Source: Nitrosomonas aestuarii (GTDB taxonomy: Bacteria; Pseudomonadota; Gammaproteobacteria; Burkholderiales; Nitrosomonadaceae). Taken from it: a stretch of 64,000 nucleotides of DNA. Made by a program: the position numbers and the translations under genes. The notes under the pieces were generated by a model. That model did not search any database, was not told the DNA's origin, and saw only the letters and a program-made list of their open reading frames with translations. The stretch spans positions 279,324 through 343,323 of the forward strand of contig NZ_QAAE01000001.1 of NCBI RefSeq assembly GCF_003046585.1. Reading direction: 5' to 3'. Positions within the stretch are counted from its first letter, which is position 1. Every line of letters begins with the position of its first letter. Shown piece after piece: positions 9,836 through 19,351 of this stretch.

Positions 9836-11118
9836 GGTTGTCTCTCACCTTGAGTGGTTGTGTCAAAAGGACAATGTCCGTTTGTGACATGTTGTTCGTA
9901 GTGGGTGTGAAAGCACTGTATGCTGCTGATGAGTGGCATCACGGCGCCTGGCGCGAAAGCGCAGAAAGATTGTGAAGCAACAGTGGCGCACAGTTCATCC
10001 AGTAATGCCAGATCGTCAGCGTGGCCTTCACCGCTAGCAATGGCAGTTAAGATCTGCGCCAGATAAGGTAATCCGTCACGGCAGGGTGTGCAGAAGCCAC
10101 ACGATTCGCGCGCAAAGAAGCGCATTAAATTCAACGTAAACTCGACGGGACAGGTGCTATTATCCAAAACGATAAGACTGCCAGTGCCGAGTCGTGACCC
10201 CGCTTTAGCGACCGGGTCAAAGTCCATGGGCAAATCAAGATGTTCGGGCAACAAAAAAGCTGTTGAGGCACCGCCGGGTAAAAAGCCGAGCAGTGTTCTT
10301 CCCTCATCTAGACCGCCGGCATGTTCAAATATCAATTCCCCCGCCGGCGTGCCGCAGGGCAATTCAAACAAGCCTGAATGCCGTACTTTGCCACTGACAC
10401 AAAATAATTTGGGGCCGCAGCCACCGTTGACACCAAGACTACGAAACCAGTCTGCGCCATTGAGCAGAATATGGGGAATATTGACCAGTGTCTCGACATT
10501 GTTCGTGGTGGTGGGCTGACCCCATAATCCATGTGTGCTGGGTCGCGGTATTTTAGGGCGCGGGTTAGGGCGTTTGCCTTCGATGGCGTTAATCTGAGCG
10601 GTCTCTTCACCACAAATATAACGCCCGCCACTTAGATGCACTTCAATTTGCAGATTAAAGCCGCTGCCGCAAATACTGGACCCCAGTAGTCCGGCTGTTT
10701 CTGCTTCCTGGATAGCCTGATTCAAACTATGACCGCCTTTGGCATATTCACCCCGAACAAAAATGAAAGCACGTTCAGCCTGGAGTGCATATGCGGAAAC
10801 GATGACAGCTTCGATGATCTGATGTGGACCGCCATAAAGCAGATAACGATCCTTGAAAGTGCCAGGTTCTGATTCATCCAGGTTGCAGATTAAATAGCGT
10901 GGTGATGGAGCATCTGCACCCCGTAGGCGCCACTTCAGTCCACATGAAAACCCTGCTCCGCCACGTCCGCGCAGATCAGCGGCTTCCACTGTTTCGATGA
11001 TTTTCTCGGGTTTGAGATCGAATGCGGCGGACAGACTGCAGTAACCACCGATCGCTTGGTAAGCGGCCAGGTTCAGGGGGGTGGTAGCATCAAGATGACG
11101 AGTCAGCAGGGTTTCCAC
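9832..11118 (-). CDS. nuoF: NADH-quinone oxidoreductase subunit F (NADH/FMN site)
   Basis: Flavoprotein subunit of complex I that binds NADH and FMN and cluster N3. The glycine-rich FMN/NADH segment GRGGAGFSCGLKW is near residue 55, and the N3 cysteines lie in ESCGFCTPCRDG plus a later cysteine. I chose the GTG at 11118 as start: it has AAGGAG nine bases upstream and lies just after the nuoE stop. The longer ATG at 11169 would overlap nuoE by 47 bases. This gives 428 residues, close to E. coli NuoF (445). Confidence 0.95.
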   Translation of the reverse strand: METLLTRHLDATTPLNLAAYQAIGGYCSLSAAFDLKPEKIIETVEAADLRGRGGAGFSCGLKWRLRGADAPSPRYLICNLDESEPGTFKDRYLLYGGPHQIIEAVIVSAYALQAERAFIFVRGEYAKGGHSLNQAIQEAETAGLLGSSICGSGFNLQIEVHLSGGRYICGEETAQINAIEGKRPNPRPKIPRPSTHGLWGQPTTTNNVETLVNIPHILLNGADWFRSLGVNGGCGPKLFCVSGKVRHSGLFELPCGTPAGELIFEHAGGLDEGRTLLGFLPGGASTAFLLPEHLDLPMDFDPVAKAGSRLGTGSLIVLDNSTCPVEFTLNLMRFFARESCGFCTPCRDGLPYLAQILTAIASGEGHADDLALLDELCATVASQSFCAFAPGAVMPLISSIQCFHTHYEQHVTNGHCPFDTTTQGERQP

Positions 11119-11122
11119 TATA

Positions 11123-11599
11123 CTAATCTCCTTTTTGTAAGCGCTGAAGCAATGCTTCCAGAGAGGCATTATTCAATGGCCCCAGTGCTTCTCCGTCAAC
11201 AAGCGCCGCAGGTGCCTTATCGCAGAGACCCAGGCAAATACTTGGTAACACGCTAAGGGCGCCATTCGGTGTAATCGCGCCTAAAGGTCTGTGAAGATAT
11301 TTTTCAGCTGACTCCAATAATTGATCGGCTCCGCGCATGTTGCAGCATACGCTGTCGCAGATTTGAACAACGTGACGACCGGGAGGGCGACGGTAGATCA
11401 GGCTGTAAAAGGTGGCCAGTTCTTCTAATTCGGTTGTTGACAAGCCGGTGATCTGAGCGAGTTTTGTAATTGCCATGTCGTCAAGATAGCCAAGTTCGGC
11501 CTGCAGGTTCTGCATGGCCGGCACCGCCGCCGCTCGTCTTCTTGGATGAGTACGTGACAGGTGAGCTAGATTTTTTTGCAGGACTTCAAACGTGTTCAT
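11123..11599 (-). CDS. nuoE: NADH-quinone oxidoreductase subunit E ([2Fe-2S])
   Basis: Thioredoxin-fold [2Fe-2S] subunit (cluster N1a) of the NADH-dehydrogenase module. The four ligand cysteines are in CDSVCC and CLGLC, with family spacing. The start at 11599 (158 residues) is preferred because AAGGAA precedes it. An ATG at 11623 would overlap nuoCD. The stop lies four bases before the nuoF GTG, so the two are probably translationally coupled. Confidence 0.95.
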   Translation of the reverse strand: MNTFEVLQKNLAHLSRTHPRRRAAAVPAMQNLQAELGYLDDMAITKLAQITGLSTTELEELATFYSLIYRRPPGRHVVQICDSVCCNMRGADQLLESAEKYLHRPLGAITPNGALSVLPSICLGLCDKAPAALVDGEALGPLNNASLEALLQRLQKGD

Positions 11600-11612
11600 A
11601 TCAGCGTTTCCT

Positions 11613-13325
11613 TTAACGATCAATGTCGGCGAGGATATAGTCTATGGATCCGAGAATAGCAATCAGGTCTGCTAAAAGGTGCCCGGTAGCCAGTGGTGCA
11701 AGAGCTTGCATATGCGGGAATGAAGGTGTGCGAATACGCAGACGGTAAGGATGTTCTGTGCCGTTGCTGACGACAAAATAGCCGTTCATTCCTTTGGGTG
11801 CTTCGGTGATAAATAGGCTTTCTCCAGACGGAAAAGTCATTCCCTGCCCGACAGTGATGAAATGGTGAATCAGTGTTTCAATATCTTGCAGCGTTGCTTC
11901 CTTGCGCGCAAAAGCGTAGCGCGCCTGGTCGGAAAGTACAGCGCCATTTGGCATGTTTTGTATGGCCTGTTCGACGATACGCAAGCTTTGACGGATTTCT
12001 TCCAGGCGTACTTCGGCACGGGCCAGAGAGTCGCCCTCAATGGCGGTAGGTATCTCGAAATCATATTGTTCATAACCACTATAGGGACGACACTTGCGCA
12101 AATCCCACGCAAGGCCGCAGGCTCTAAGATTGGGTCCGCTGACGCCCCAGTCGATTGCTTCCGTAACTGACAGGATACCAATGCCACGGGTACGGCCACG
12201 CATTATAGGGTTATGTGTAAGCAACGCTTGGTATTCGTCTATTGCAGCTGGCATGCGTTTTAGAAATGCCTGTATCGCTTCGTGCCAGCCCTCGGGCAAA
12301 TCCATAGCCACGCCGCCGATACGAAAAAAAGCTGGATGCATACGTCCGCCAGTAATCAATTCTACTGCGTCGAACAGATATTCGCGATCCCGAAATGCAT
12401 AGAATGGAGGCGCCAACGCGCCCAGATCATGTGAGTAACTAGCTAGCCAGACCAGGTGACTGGAAATACGGAATAATTCACAGAGCATCACACGGATTAC
12501 TTGAGCACGTTCCGGTACTGTTATACCGGCGAGCTGTTCCACTGCCAGTAAGTAAGGGAGTTCATTTTGTACGCCGGACAGATAGTCTATACGATCAGTG
12601 TAGGGTATGTAACTGTGAAAAGTTTGACGTTCAGCCATCTTTTCTGCACCGCGGTGATGAAATCCAATATCGGGACGAACATCACGAATTTCCTCTCCTT
12701 TCAGCCTTACCACCAGACGAAGTAAACCATGCGTGCCGGGATGCGTGGGGCCGATATTGAGCGTCAACTCTTCAGTGTCATCCATCGGTTCGCGATAATC
12801 TTCGGCACGGTAACTTTCCATAATTTCACGATAATGTGCCTCAGGTAGCTGGTAGGGTGGCATATCGGTGGCGCGATTAGGGTGCTCTTTGCGCAGAGGG
12901 TGACCTTCCCAGTATTCAGGCATGAGTATGCGTACTAAATTAGGGTGATTGTCTACGTGAATCCCGAACATGTCGTAGAGTTCGCGTTCGTACCAGTTCG
13001 CGGCTCGCCAGACAGAACAGATGCTGGGCAGTACCGGGTTTTTCGCAGGTAAATTGACTTTGATGCGCAAATCGGCGTTGCCTGACAAGGATAACAACTG
13101 ATAGAACACGGTCAGTCCGCCGTTTCTCTCTGTTTCGTCTATGGCAGACAGATCAAAAAGCATTTCAAAGTGGGGTGTTGCCTCGTATTTGAGAAATTCG
13201 AGCGTTTCAGTAACGCGTTCAAGCGGTACTGAAAGGGTTTTGACCCTATCATGCGACAGCTCGCAGGGAGTGGCGTTAAAACGTGTTTCTAATTGCGTGC
13301 TTAGCGTCATTTTGCCGTCAGTCAT
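11613..13325 (-). CDS. nuoCD: Fused NADH-quinone oxidoreductase subunit C/D
   Basis: One reading frame of 570 residues joins NuoC (about 1-175) and NuoD (about 185-570). The NuoC part has the [20 protein letters not shown] signature. The NuoD part has [23 protein letters not shown] and the C-terminal [17 protein letters not shown], where the catalytic core contacts quinone and cluster N2. The fusion is the E. coli/gammaproteobacterial arrangement; most betaproteobacteria keep nuoC and nuoD separate. A GGAGAG ribosome site precedes the ATG. Confidence 0.97.
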   Translation of the reverse strand: MTDGKMTLSTQLETRFNATPCELSHDRVKTLSVPLERVTETLEFLKYEATPHFEMLFDLSAIDETERNGGLTVFYQLLSLSGNADLRIKVNLPAKNPVLPSICSVWRAANWYERELYDMFGIHVDNHPNLVRILMPEYWEGHPLRKEHPNRATDMPPYQLPEAHYREIMESYRAEDYREPMDDTEELTLNIGPTHPGTHGLLRLVVRLKGEEIRDVRPDIGFHHRGAEKMAERQTFHSYIPYTDRIDYLSGVQNELPYLLAVEQLAGITVPERAQVIRVMLCELFRISSHLVWLASYSHDLGALAPPFYAFRDREYLFDAVELITGGRMHPAFFRIGGVAMDLPEGWHEAIQAFLKRMPAAIDEYQALLTHNPIMRGRTRGIGILSVTEAIDWGVSGPNLRACGLAWDLRKCRPYSGYEQYDFEIPTAIEGDSLARAEVRLEEIRQSLRIVEQAIQNMPNGAVLSDQARYAFARKEATLQDIETLIHHFITVGQGMTFPSGESLFITEAPKGMNGYFVVSNGTEHPYRLRIRTPSFPHMQALAPLATGHLLADLIAILGSIDYILADIDR

Positions 13326-13328
13326 CAG

Positions 13329-13826
13329 TTACTCTCCGACTTTCAGGCCTAGTGGGCGACGCTCATTACCAATTGATTCTTGAAGTAAGACCAATCCCTC
13401 TAACAATGCTTCTGGCCGCGGCGGGCAGCCCGGTACATAAACATCCACTGGAAGAATCTGGTCGATTCCCTGTACCACGCTGTAGATATCATACATGCCG
13501 CCGGAATTGGCACAAGAACCCATGGAAATAACCCACTTGGGTTCGAGCATTTGATGATAGAGACGCAGGATCATGGGTGTCATTTTGATGAATACGGTAC
13601 CAGAAATGATTAATAGATCAGACTGGCGCGGCGTGCCGCGCATGACTTCGGCACCGAAACGGGCTATATCGTGGCGCGGCGTAAAAGTTGCCATCATTTC
13701 AACAAAACAGCAGGAAAGTCCAAAATTGAACGGCCATAGGGAGTACTTCCGTCCCCAGGACACGACCTCTTCCAGTTTGCCGAAAACGGCTGTCAAAGGT
13801 CCTTGGTTATTTTGTCTGGGGCCCAT
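13329..13826 (-). CDS. nuoB: NADH-quinone oxidoreductase subunit B (cluster N2)
   Basis: Carries cluster N2, the last electron donor to quinone. The adjacent cysteine pair is in [10 protein letters not shown], with further cysteines in [10 protein letters not shown] and [16 protein letters not shown] place the start at 13826 (165 residues) because a perfect AAAGGAGGT site lies just upstream. An in-frame ATG at 13847 would extend further into nuoA. The chosen start still overlaps nuoA by 34 bases. Confidence 0.95.
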   Translation of the reverse strand: MGPRQNNQGPLTAVFGKLEEVVSWGRKYSLWPFNFGLSCCFVEMMATFTPRHDIARFGAEVMRGTPRQSDLLIISGTVFIKMTPMILRLYHQMLEPKWVISMGSCANSGGMYDIYSVVQGIDQILPVDVYVPGCPPRPEALLEGLVLLQESIGNERRPLGLKVGE

Positions 13827-14185
13827 GCCAAACCTCCTTTGCGCCATTCATAAATTAAACCAAGCAGCAGGATCGCGATAAAAATGCAAGCGCCAACCAC
13901 ACCTCTGGCACCCAGTTCCCAATATGCTACAGCCCAGATAAAAAGAAAGACCGCTTCAATATCAAACACCAGAAAAGAGACGGCAACTATATAAAAACGC
14001 ACCGGCATACGCGCACGCGCGTCACCTGTTGGAGGAATGCCGCATTCATAAGGCTGTTCTTTATCCCACTGTGACCGGTAGCCGCCCAGCCATCGGGACA
14101 ACCAAAGCAAGCCCAACAGTGCAGACAATATAAGCAGTGCAAAAAGGCCGATAACAACAGCAGGTTCCAGGTTTTGCATTTGCAT
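13793..14185 (-). CDS. nuoA: NADH-quinone oxidoreductase subunit A
   Basis: First gene of the complex I operon. The 130-residue membrane subunit has three helices and the family motif [20 protein letters not shown] followed by [17 protein letters not shown] second ATG two codons in is possible; GGGGA precedes the first one. The operon promoter should lie in the roughly 250 bases upstream (14186-14440), but I could not identify -35/-10 boxes with confidence. Confidence 0.96.
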   Translation of the reverse strand: MQMQNLEPAVVIGLFALLILSALLGLLWLSRWLGGYRSQWDKEQPYECGIPPTGDARARMPVRFYIVAVSFLVFDIEAVFLFIWAVAYWELGARGVVGACIFIAILLLGLIYEWRKGGLAWAPDKITKDL

Positions 14186-14439
14186 TCCCCATGGCTTTAT
14201 GAACGGGTCTTAGAACTATTTGTATCTGCTGCATTCTTTTCCATTGATTTCTGCAAACAGTAAACATAAAAGCAGCTGGAAACGTAGCAGAGTCTGGAAA
14301 AAAGCTTTTATTCACAGAAGCTACGGTAAGTTGAATCAATTGTCAAGTAAGTGAATTATTGGTATGCCTTACAGATTATGAGTCGCTTATTTTGGATGTT
14401 TTACCATTGCTGTTGCGTTAGTATAGAACTAAAGCCAAT

Positions 14440-15180
14440 TGTTTGTCGGACTTGAATTTGAGTTTTCGAGAGTCAAACGCGAATTGGCAGAAGCCAAGAT
14501 GGATCGGGACTTCATGAAAAAGTGTGCGGTCCTTCTTGTGAAGGAATTACGGTGAAATACGGGATAGTTGATTCTATGCGACAAACTTATCCGGCAACTT
14601 TCATGTGTCGGGTATTTGATGTTTCAGAGAGTGGCTTTCACGCATGGATATTTCGGCCGAAAGTGTGAACAGGAACGTGAGAAAGGACGACTTGAAATAG
14701 AAATGCCGGCTGCGCATCAGTGTATCCGGGAAACCTATAGAGTAAAGCGCCTGCATAGTGATTTGACAGACCGTGGCGTGCGAACATTACGAGAGAAACT
14801 GGTTTTGCGTTGTAAACAGATGCAAAAATTCAAAATGACGACTGATTCCAGAGAATCTTTGCCAGTCGCTCCCACTGTTTTGAATCGGTAAATTGCTGTT
14901 AGCGCGCCTGACAAAGCGCGGGTAAGCGATCTTACTTATAGTGCTACTGCTGAAGGCTGGTTGAATCTGGCCGAAATAAAGGATTTATTTGGTGGTAGAC
15001 TGGAGGGTTGCGATGAGTGAGAATATTGCCAGGAAACTGGTTATACAAGCATTATTTCGGTCAACAGCGGATAGACATTCATCTGCGGGGCTGATTCTGC
15101 GCTCGTATCCGTCGAAGTCAGTATTGTGCAAGTGAATACCGGCAGCTTAATCCTGTGGACTCCATAGTCAACAACACACA
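14440..15180 (+). pseudogene. IS3-family transposase remnant (orfA end plus orfB)
   Basis: Translation in shifting frames gives a recognisable IS3-type transposase. The end of OrfA (RVKRELAEAKMDRDFMKK) is followed by OrfB pieces: FDVSESGFHAW, RETYRVKRLHSDLTDRGVRT, VSDLTYSATAEGWLNLAEIKDLFGG (around 14920-14990), and near 15120 SQYCASEYRQL-like residues. Several frameshifts, stops and internal deletions make it non-functional. No terminal inverted repeats were identified. The OrfB middle part survives as a 107-codon frame at 14568-14891 that should not be called a gene. Confidence 0.85.
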
Positions 15181-15402
15181 GGAACATTGATGAGTATTTA
15201 AATCGGGCGAATTATAATAATTCAGCTTCCGTGATGAAATTTCGACAAACATTTTTTATTTGTCAGGTAATGCTTATATGAGTTACGGACATTTTACTGA
15301 ATGACTGTGCTGAATTGAAAGCAGCTTTTCTATTGATGCAAAACTCGATATAGTTCAGCTGTCCAATGAAAGTAGAGATCTGTAAAAAAAGGTGATGTAC
15401 AT

Positions 15403-15825
15403 ATGAACAATGAATCAACTGAAAATAATAAAGATTCAACGAAAGGTAAAATTTCCTTTCCGCCCCTGACCAAGAAGGAATCGCCCGAGAGTGCGAGAGA
15501 TCCGTTGCGAATATTAATGGAAATTGCCGCAGATCCTGATATTGATAGCAATACCAAGGCGTGGTTATTTGATTTCTCGGTCTCCCGGTTTAATAATCGC
15601 AGGCGCATGGCTTATCTTTCATTGATAGCTATAATCGTGTTCATGATTTTCTTGATTTTTGGTGCAGTGCATGACGGGATAAGTGTGTGCGTGGTAGAAA
15701 AAACATGTAAAGGTATCATGGCAAGTATCAGTGAGATTAAGGAATTACTGATATGGATAGGTGGTTTCTTAACCACTATTGTTGCTGCCTATTACGGTGT
15801 AACCAGCTTTCGACCGTCAAGCTGA
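15403..15825 (+). CDS. Small membrane protein, unknown function
   Basis: 140 residues that I cannot assign to a named family. The N-terminal 65 residues are charged and hydrophilic. Two hydrophobic segments follow (about 69-91 and 112-132), with two cysteines between them (CVVEKTC). This suggests an inner-membrane protein with a short loop between the helices. AAAGGTGA lies upstream of the ATG. It sits between an IS wreck and rnfB, with about 90 bases to the latter, and could be a recent acquisition. Confidence 0.6.
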   Translation: MNNESTENNKDSTKGKISFPPLTKKESPESARDPLRILMEIAADPDIDSNTKAWLFDFSVSRFNNRRRMAYLSLIAIIVFMIFLIFGAVHDGISVCVVEKTCKGIMASISEIKELLIWIGGFLTTIVAAYYGVTSFRPSS

Positions 15826-15916
15826 TTCATTTAAGATAATCTCTGTTGCTATTTGAGTCCACCATTACTTATATCCATAAATTTTAAATTTTTATTAAAA
15901 ATAAACAGGTTATTGT

Positions 15917-16567
15917 TTGAAGTTTGACAAAGCACTCATAAAAAAGATTGACGCTGTATTGCCACAAACGCAATGTGGTCAATGCGGGTTTGATGGTTGC
16001 GAACCTTACGCAACTGCAATTGTGGAAGGACGCGCAGATATTAATCAATGTCCGCCAGGTGACGCCAGTGGAATACAGAAAATTGCCGCGTTGTTGGATA
16101 TCGACCCCAAACCGTTAAATACAAGTCACGGCTTGCCGAAACCCAGGGCGGTTGCAGTGATTGATGAGAATCTTTGTATCGGCTGTACCTTCTGTATTCA
16201 GTCTTGTCCTGTGGATGCCATAGTCGGAGCTGCAAAGCTTATGCATACTGTGATCGCTGATGAATGTACCGGCTGTGAGTTATGCGTCGCGCCTTGCCCA
16301 ATGGATTGTATTAGTATGGTCTCTGTCAGCGAGCAATCTGAATATGCCACTGAAGAATACAGCAAGAGAGCTGATCGGGCGCGTATGCGCTATCAATTCA
16401 GGCAGAAAAGGGTTGGACGGAAGAAAGTCAGTGTAAAAGAAAAAACCATTCTGGAAGCCCCGTCCAGGTCGGATGGCCCGCTACTTCCAAATGAAGAACG
16501 TAAGCATGCCATTGTGCAAGCGGCGCTTAAACGCGCTGCTGCCATGCGTGCGCAGGCGAATAAATAA
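15917..16567 (+). CDS. rnfB: RnfB-like electron transport ferredoxin protein
   Basis: 216-residue iron-sulfur protein of the RnfB family. The order is a 4Fe-4S 'Fe-S domain' ([13 protein letters not shown] and a later cysteine at CPPGD), then two ferredoxin motifs ([16 protein letters not shown] and [16 protein letters not shown]). It starts at TTG and lacks the N-terminal membrane anchor of full RnfB. No other rnf genes are nearby, so it is probably a soluble ferredoxin-type electron carrier, as in many betaproteobacteria where it sits beside nth. The C-terminus is basic and probably helical. Confidence 0.88.
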   Translation: MKFDKALIKKIDAVLPQTQCGQCGFDGCEPYATAIVEGRADINQCPPGDASGIQKIAALLDIDPKPLNTSHGLPKPRAVAVIDENLCIGCTFCIQSCPVDAIVGAAKLMHTVIADECTGCELCVAPCPMDCISMVSVSEQSEYATEEYSKRADRARMRYQFRQKRVGRKKVSVKEKTILEAPSRSDGPLLPNEERKHAIVQAALKRAAAMRAQANK

Positions 16568-16597
16568 TCTTGATTTGAGTCAATTGCAGGTAATTGT

Positions 16598-17230
16598 ATG
16601 AATTCAGTCAAGCGACACGAGATTTTTGTATGCCTGAAATCTGCGAATCCACACCCTACTACGGAACTGGAGTATCAAACGCCTTTTGAGTTATTGATAG
16701 CGGTAATTCTTTCCGCGCAGGCTACTGACAAAAGTGTCAATCTGGCCACACGAAAGCTGTTTCCGCAAGCCAATACAGCGCAACAATTGTTTGAGTTAGG
16801 CGCGGCAAGGCTGCTCGACTGTATTAAAAGTATTGGACTCTACAAAACCAAAGCTAAAAATATTCTTGCAACTTGTCAACTTTTGATTCAACAATATGAC
16901 GGCGAAGTGCCGCGTACACGGGCGCAGCTGGAAAAATTGCCGGGTGTCGGCCGCAAAACTGCAAATGTTATCTTGAATACCGCATTTGGGGAACCTACGA
17001 TTGCAGTCGATACACATATTTTTCGTGTCGCAAACCGCACGGGGCTTGCGCCCGGTAAGAATGTGCTGGAAGTCGAACGAAAGTTGCTTAAGGTGGTACC
17101 TAAAGAATACAGGCATGATGCCCATCACTGGTTGATTTTGCATGGACGCTACATCTGCAAGGCCAGAAAACCGGAATGTGCCAAGTGCATTATTGCGCAT
17201 TTGTGCGAATTCAAGGACAAAACGATTTAA
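16598..17230 (+). CDS. nth: Endonuclease III (DNA glycosylase/AP lyase)
   Basis: Base-excision repair enzyme that removes oxidised pyrimidines. The helix-hairpin-helix LPGVGRKTANVILNTAF carries the catalytic lysine. The catalytic aspartate follows in AVDTHIFRVANR. The C-terminal cluster loop has four cysteines in the C-x6-C-x2-C-x5-C pattern (CKARKPECAKCIIAHLC). Its 210 residues equal the usual length (E. coli 211). It lies 30 bases after rnfB and 25 before the DUF1841 gene, which suggests an operon. Confidence 0.97.
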   Translation: MNSVKRHEIFVCLKSANPHPTTELEYQTPFELLIAVILSAQATDKSVNLATRKLFPQANTAQQLFELGAARLLDCIKSIGLYKTKAKNILATCQLLIQQYDGEVPRTRAQLEKLPGVGRKTANVILNTAFGEPTIAVDTHIFRVANRTGLAPGKNVLEVERKLLKVVPKEYRHDAHHWLILHGRYICKARKPECAKCIIAHLCEFKDKTI

Positions 17231-17254
17231 TTAATAATTTAAGCTTTTGATGAT

Positions 17255-17698
17255 ATGTTCAAACCAACCAGAGATCAGGCACGCCAATTATTCTTTGATA
17301 CCTGGGGTAAATATCGCCGCAAAGAAGTATTGACGGGAATTGAACAAATTGCTTTGGAAGTGATCCTGTTGCATCCTGAGTACCACAGCATCCTTGAGAA
17401 TGAAGTGCGTTACCGCGATCAAGATTATCTTCCGGAAATGGGCGATACCAATCCATTTTTGCACATGAGTATGCATGTTGCGATTAAAGAGCAGTTGTCC
17501 ATTGATCAACCGATCGGTATCTGCGAGCGTTTCTTGCGATTACAACAACAGACAGGCAGCGAGCACGAGGCAACCCATCGGGTGATGGAATGTCTGGCCG
17601 AGATGCTGTGGCAGGCGCAACGTAATCAGACTGCACCGGATGCAATTATTTACTTTGATTGTCTAGATAAACAGTTAATAAAGCCGGTGAAAAAATAG
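17255..17698 (+). CDS. DUF1841 family protein
   Basis: 147-residue soluble protein that matches the DUF1841 family by its start (MFKPTRDQARQLFFDTW) and the central NPFLHMSMHVAIKEQL segment. The function of the family is unknown. It is mostly helical, with no signal peptide or membrane segment. It follows nth closely and is probably co-transcribed. Conserved histidines in HMSMHVAI and ATHRVMECLAEM suggest a binding site, but that is inference. Confidence 0.88.
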   Translation: MFKPTRDQARQLFFDTWGKYRRKEVLTGIEQIALEVILLHPEYHSILENEVRYRDQDYLPEMGDTNPFLHMSMHVAIKEQLSIDQPIGICERFLRLQQQTGSEHEATHRVMECLAEMLWQAQRNQTAPDAIIYFDCLDKQLIKPVKK

Positions 17699-17779
17699 AA
17701 AATCGCATTGAACGCTCAAAACGACATATTTAAAAAGCAGAACAATATTCCAGATTTGGGGCGGACGAAAAATACCAGA

Positions 17780-18136
17780 CTATTCATCAAATTCATCGTC
17801 CAGAAAAGTGTCATCTGTCAGGTCATCGTCAACTAATCGTGTTTCGGTAGTTGTAGTCTCGCTGTTATCATGATTAACTTGCCATGAGAAACTTAACCAC
17901 ATCAGGAATAACAAAATCAAAGAAAAAAGCAATAAGGATGTGTTCTTGTGCCATGAGATGCCTTCATGCGCTGCAATATTTTTTCCGGTATGGATGAAAT
18001 TTTTCGATGATTCTAGTTTTTCCAAAGCAGCGCTACGTGCGGTTTGCAGTTTTGTTGCAGTGTTTTGGTTGATATTTTTCAAGTCTTGATTCAATAACCT
18101 GACTATTGTCTTACTTATCTGATCATCGTGATTCAT
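17780..18136 (-). CDS. DUF3619 family membrane protein (sigma-factor partner)
   Basis: 118 residues from the ATG at 18136, which overlaps the stop of the sigma factor (ATGA). The N-terminal half is soluble and helical. One membrane segment follows (about residues 63-82, SLLLFSLILLFLMWLSF), then a strongly acidic C-terminal tail rich in Asp. In betaproteobacteria such proteins sit directly after an ECF-like sigma factor. The position and topology would suit an anti-sigma or membrane-tethering role, but this is inference. Confidence 0.8.
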   Translation of the reverse strand: MNHDDQISKTIVRLLNQDLKNINQNTATKLQTARSAALEKLESSKNFIHTGKNIAAHEGISWHKNTSLLLFSLILLFLMWLSFSWQVNHDNSETTTTETRLVDDDLTDDTFLDDEFDE

Positions 18137-18714
18137 AATGTGATTCCTTTTTCTTTCAGAAGTATAGCAAGTGTATTCGCTGCGCGTGAGCAGTGTGTTT
18201 TTACACTTCCTTCTGAACATCCCATGACTTTGGAGGTTTCGCTTACATCCATTCCTTCCCAATAACGTAATAAAAAGGCTTCCCGTTGACGTGCAGGTAA
18301 AGCTTCCAGCGCTTTCTCAATAATTTTAATTAATTGCGACTGCTCTAGTACTAAATTTGGATTTTTACCATAACTCTGATCGCTTGGAGAGGGTAATATT
18401 TCCGAAAATTCATAATCGTAAATTTCTTTCTCGTTTTGGATTCGTTGTGGTGCAAATGTGGAAAGCAGTGAACTAAATAAAGAACGCGTTTTTTGGCGCC
18501 GGTAGTGATCGTGAATGGTATTTTGTAATATTCGTTGGAATAGCGGAGGAAGCTCATCAGGAGGCTTGTCGGCATACTTGCTGGTTAACTTCATCATTGA
18601 ATCCTGTACAATGTCCAATGCATCCTGTTCATCACGTACAGCAAATAAGGCCTGTTTGAAAGCGCGCAATTCAACTTTCTCTAGAAAATCAGAAAATTCA
18701 GATCTTGTAGCCAA
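18133..18714 (-). CDS. RNA polymerase ECF-type sigma factor
   Basis: 193 residues with sigma region 2 (DEQDALDIVQDSMMKL) and region 4 (LPARQREAFLLRYWEGMDVS then SEGSVKTHCSRA), the sigma-70 family ECF architecture. It directs RNA polymerase to a set of promoters not evident here. Stop and start of the downstream DUF3619 gene overlap, so the two are made together. In related bacteria the pair is conserved. Confidence 0.92.
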   Translation of the reverse strand: MATRSEFSDFLEKVELRAFKQALFAVRDEQDALDIVQDSMMKLTSKYADKPPDELPPLFQRILQNTIHDHYRRQKTRSLFSSLLSTFAPQRIQNEKEIYDYEFSEILPSPSDQSYGKNPNLVLEQSQLIKIIEKALEALPARQREAFLLRYWEGMDVSETSKVMGCSEGSVKTHCSRAANTLAILLKEKGITL

Positions 18715-18766
18715 GTAAATTAGCCTTTAAATTAAATAAACCGGCGACATAGTGGCAAATTTTATG

Positions 18767-18830
18767 ATCCTGCAGATTCGTATTCAAAGAGTGCATCATT
18801 TGATTGTCTCGGGGCTTGAATCTGCAGGAT
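18767..18830. repeat. Perfect 13-bp inverted repeat with 38-nt spacer
   Basis: ATCCTGCAGATTC (18767-18779) is repeated inverted as GAATCTGCAGGAT (18818-18830), followed by TTTTG. It lies between the sigma factor gene, transcribed away to the left, and the convergent small membrane protein gene. It could be a terminator-like stem, a small RNA or a protein-binding site. Confidence 0.7.
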
Positions 18831-18919
18831 TTTTGTGCACAAGAGATTAGTTTCATCTAGTCTGAAATGTTCGGAACAGCTTCATCTAAATATGAGAGCA
18901 TTGAATGCTCGAATTATTG

Positions 18920-19222
18920 TCAGAAATTTTCTTCCCCGCTTTCGATTCTTCGTTTCCATTTAATTGTCAGGTATGTTCCCAGGTAGGCACCAATAAAGGC
19001 AGCAAATATATATATCTGATTTTCTACATAATTAGTCACAGTGAATGAAGTAACCAGAATTATCATCGCTGACCAAAGCGATGCAGGGTGTGCTTTTCTT
19101 CCTTCTACATCAATAAAATAAAGAGTCCAGAAAACATCTGCAAGTGCCATTGCCATCATGATTAGTAAAAACTTCGTAACTGAAAATTCCATGTCAAAAT
19201 CCTGCATATGGTGATAACTCAT
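18920..19222 (-). CDS. Small membrane protein, unknown function
   Basis: 100 residues with three predicted membrane segments (about 15-37, 48-65 and 68-88) and a basic, then acidic C-terminal tail (KWKRRIESGEENF). I do not recognise the family. Starts at residues 6 or 11 are also possible; no clear ribosome site distinguishes them. The gene stands alone, reading toward the sigma factor gene. Confidence 0.6.
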   Translation of the reverse strand: MSYHHMQDFDMEFSVTKFLLIMMAMALADVFWTLYFIDVEGRKAHPASLWSAMIILVTSFTVTNYVENQIYIFAAFIGAYLGTYLTIKWKRRIESGEENF

Positions 19223-19351
19223 TTTAAAGCTCGGAAGTGCATTTACATTGCTAGCCGTGTAAATGCTCAGTACGCTTTCTCTCAGTCAATTTTGCGATAT
19301 AGTAATTTTCCGTGGCAACGTTAGTTCAGTTTAATGTGAGGCATACATTTT

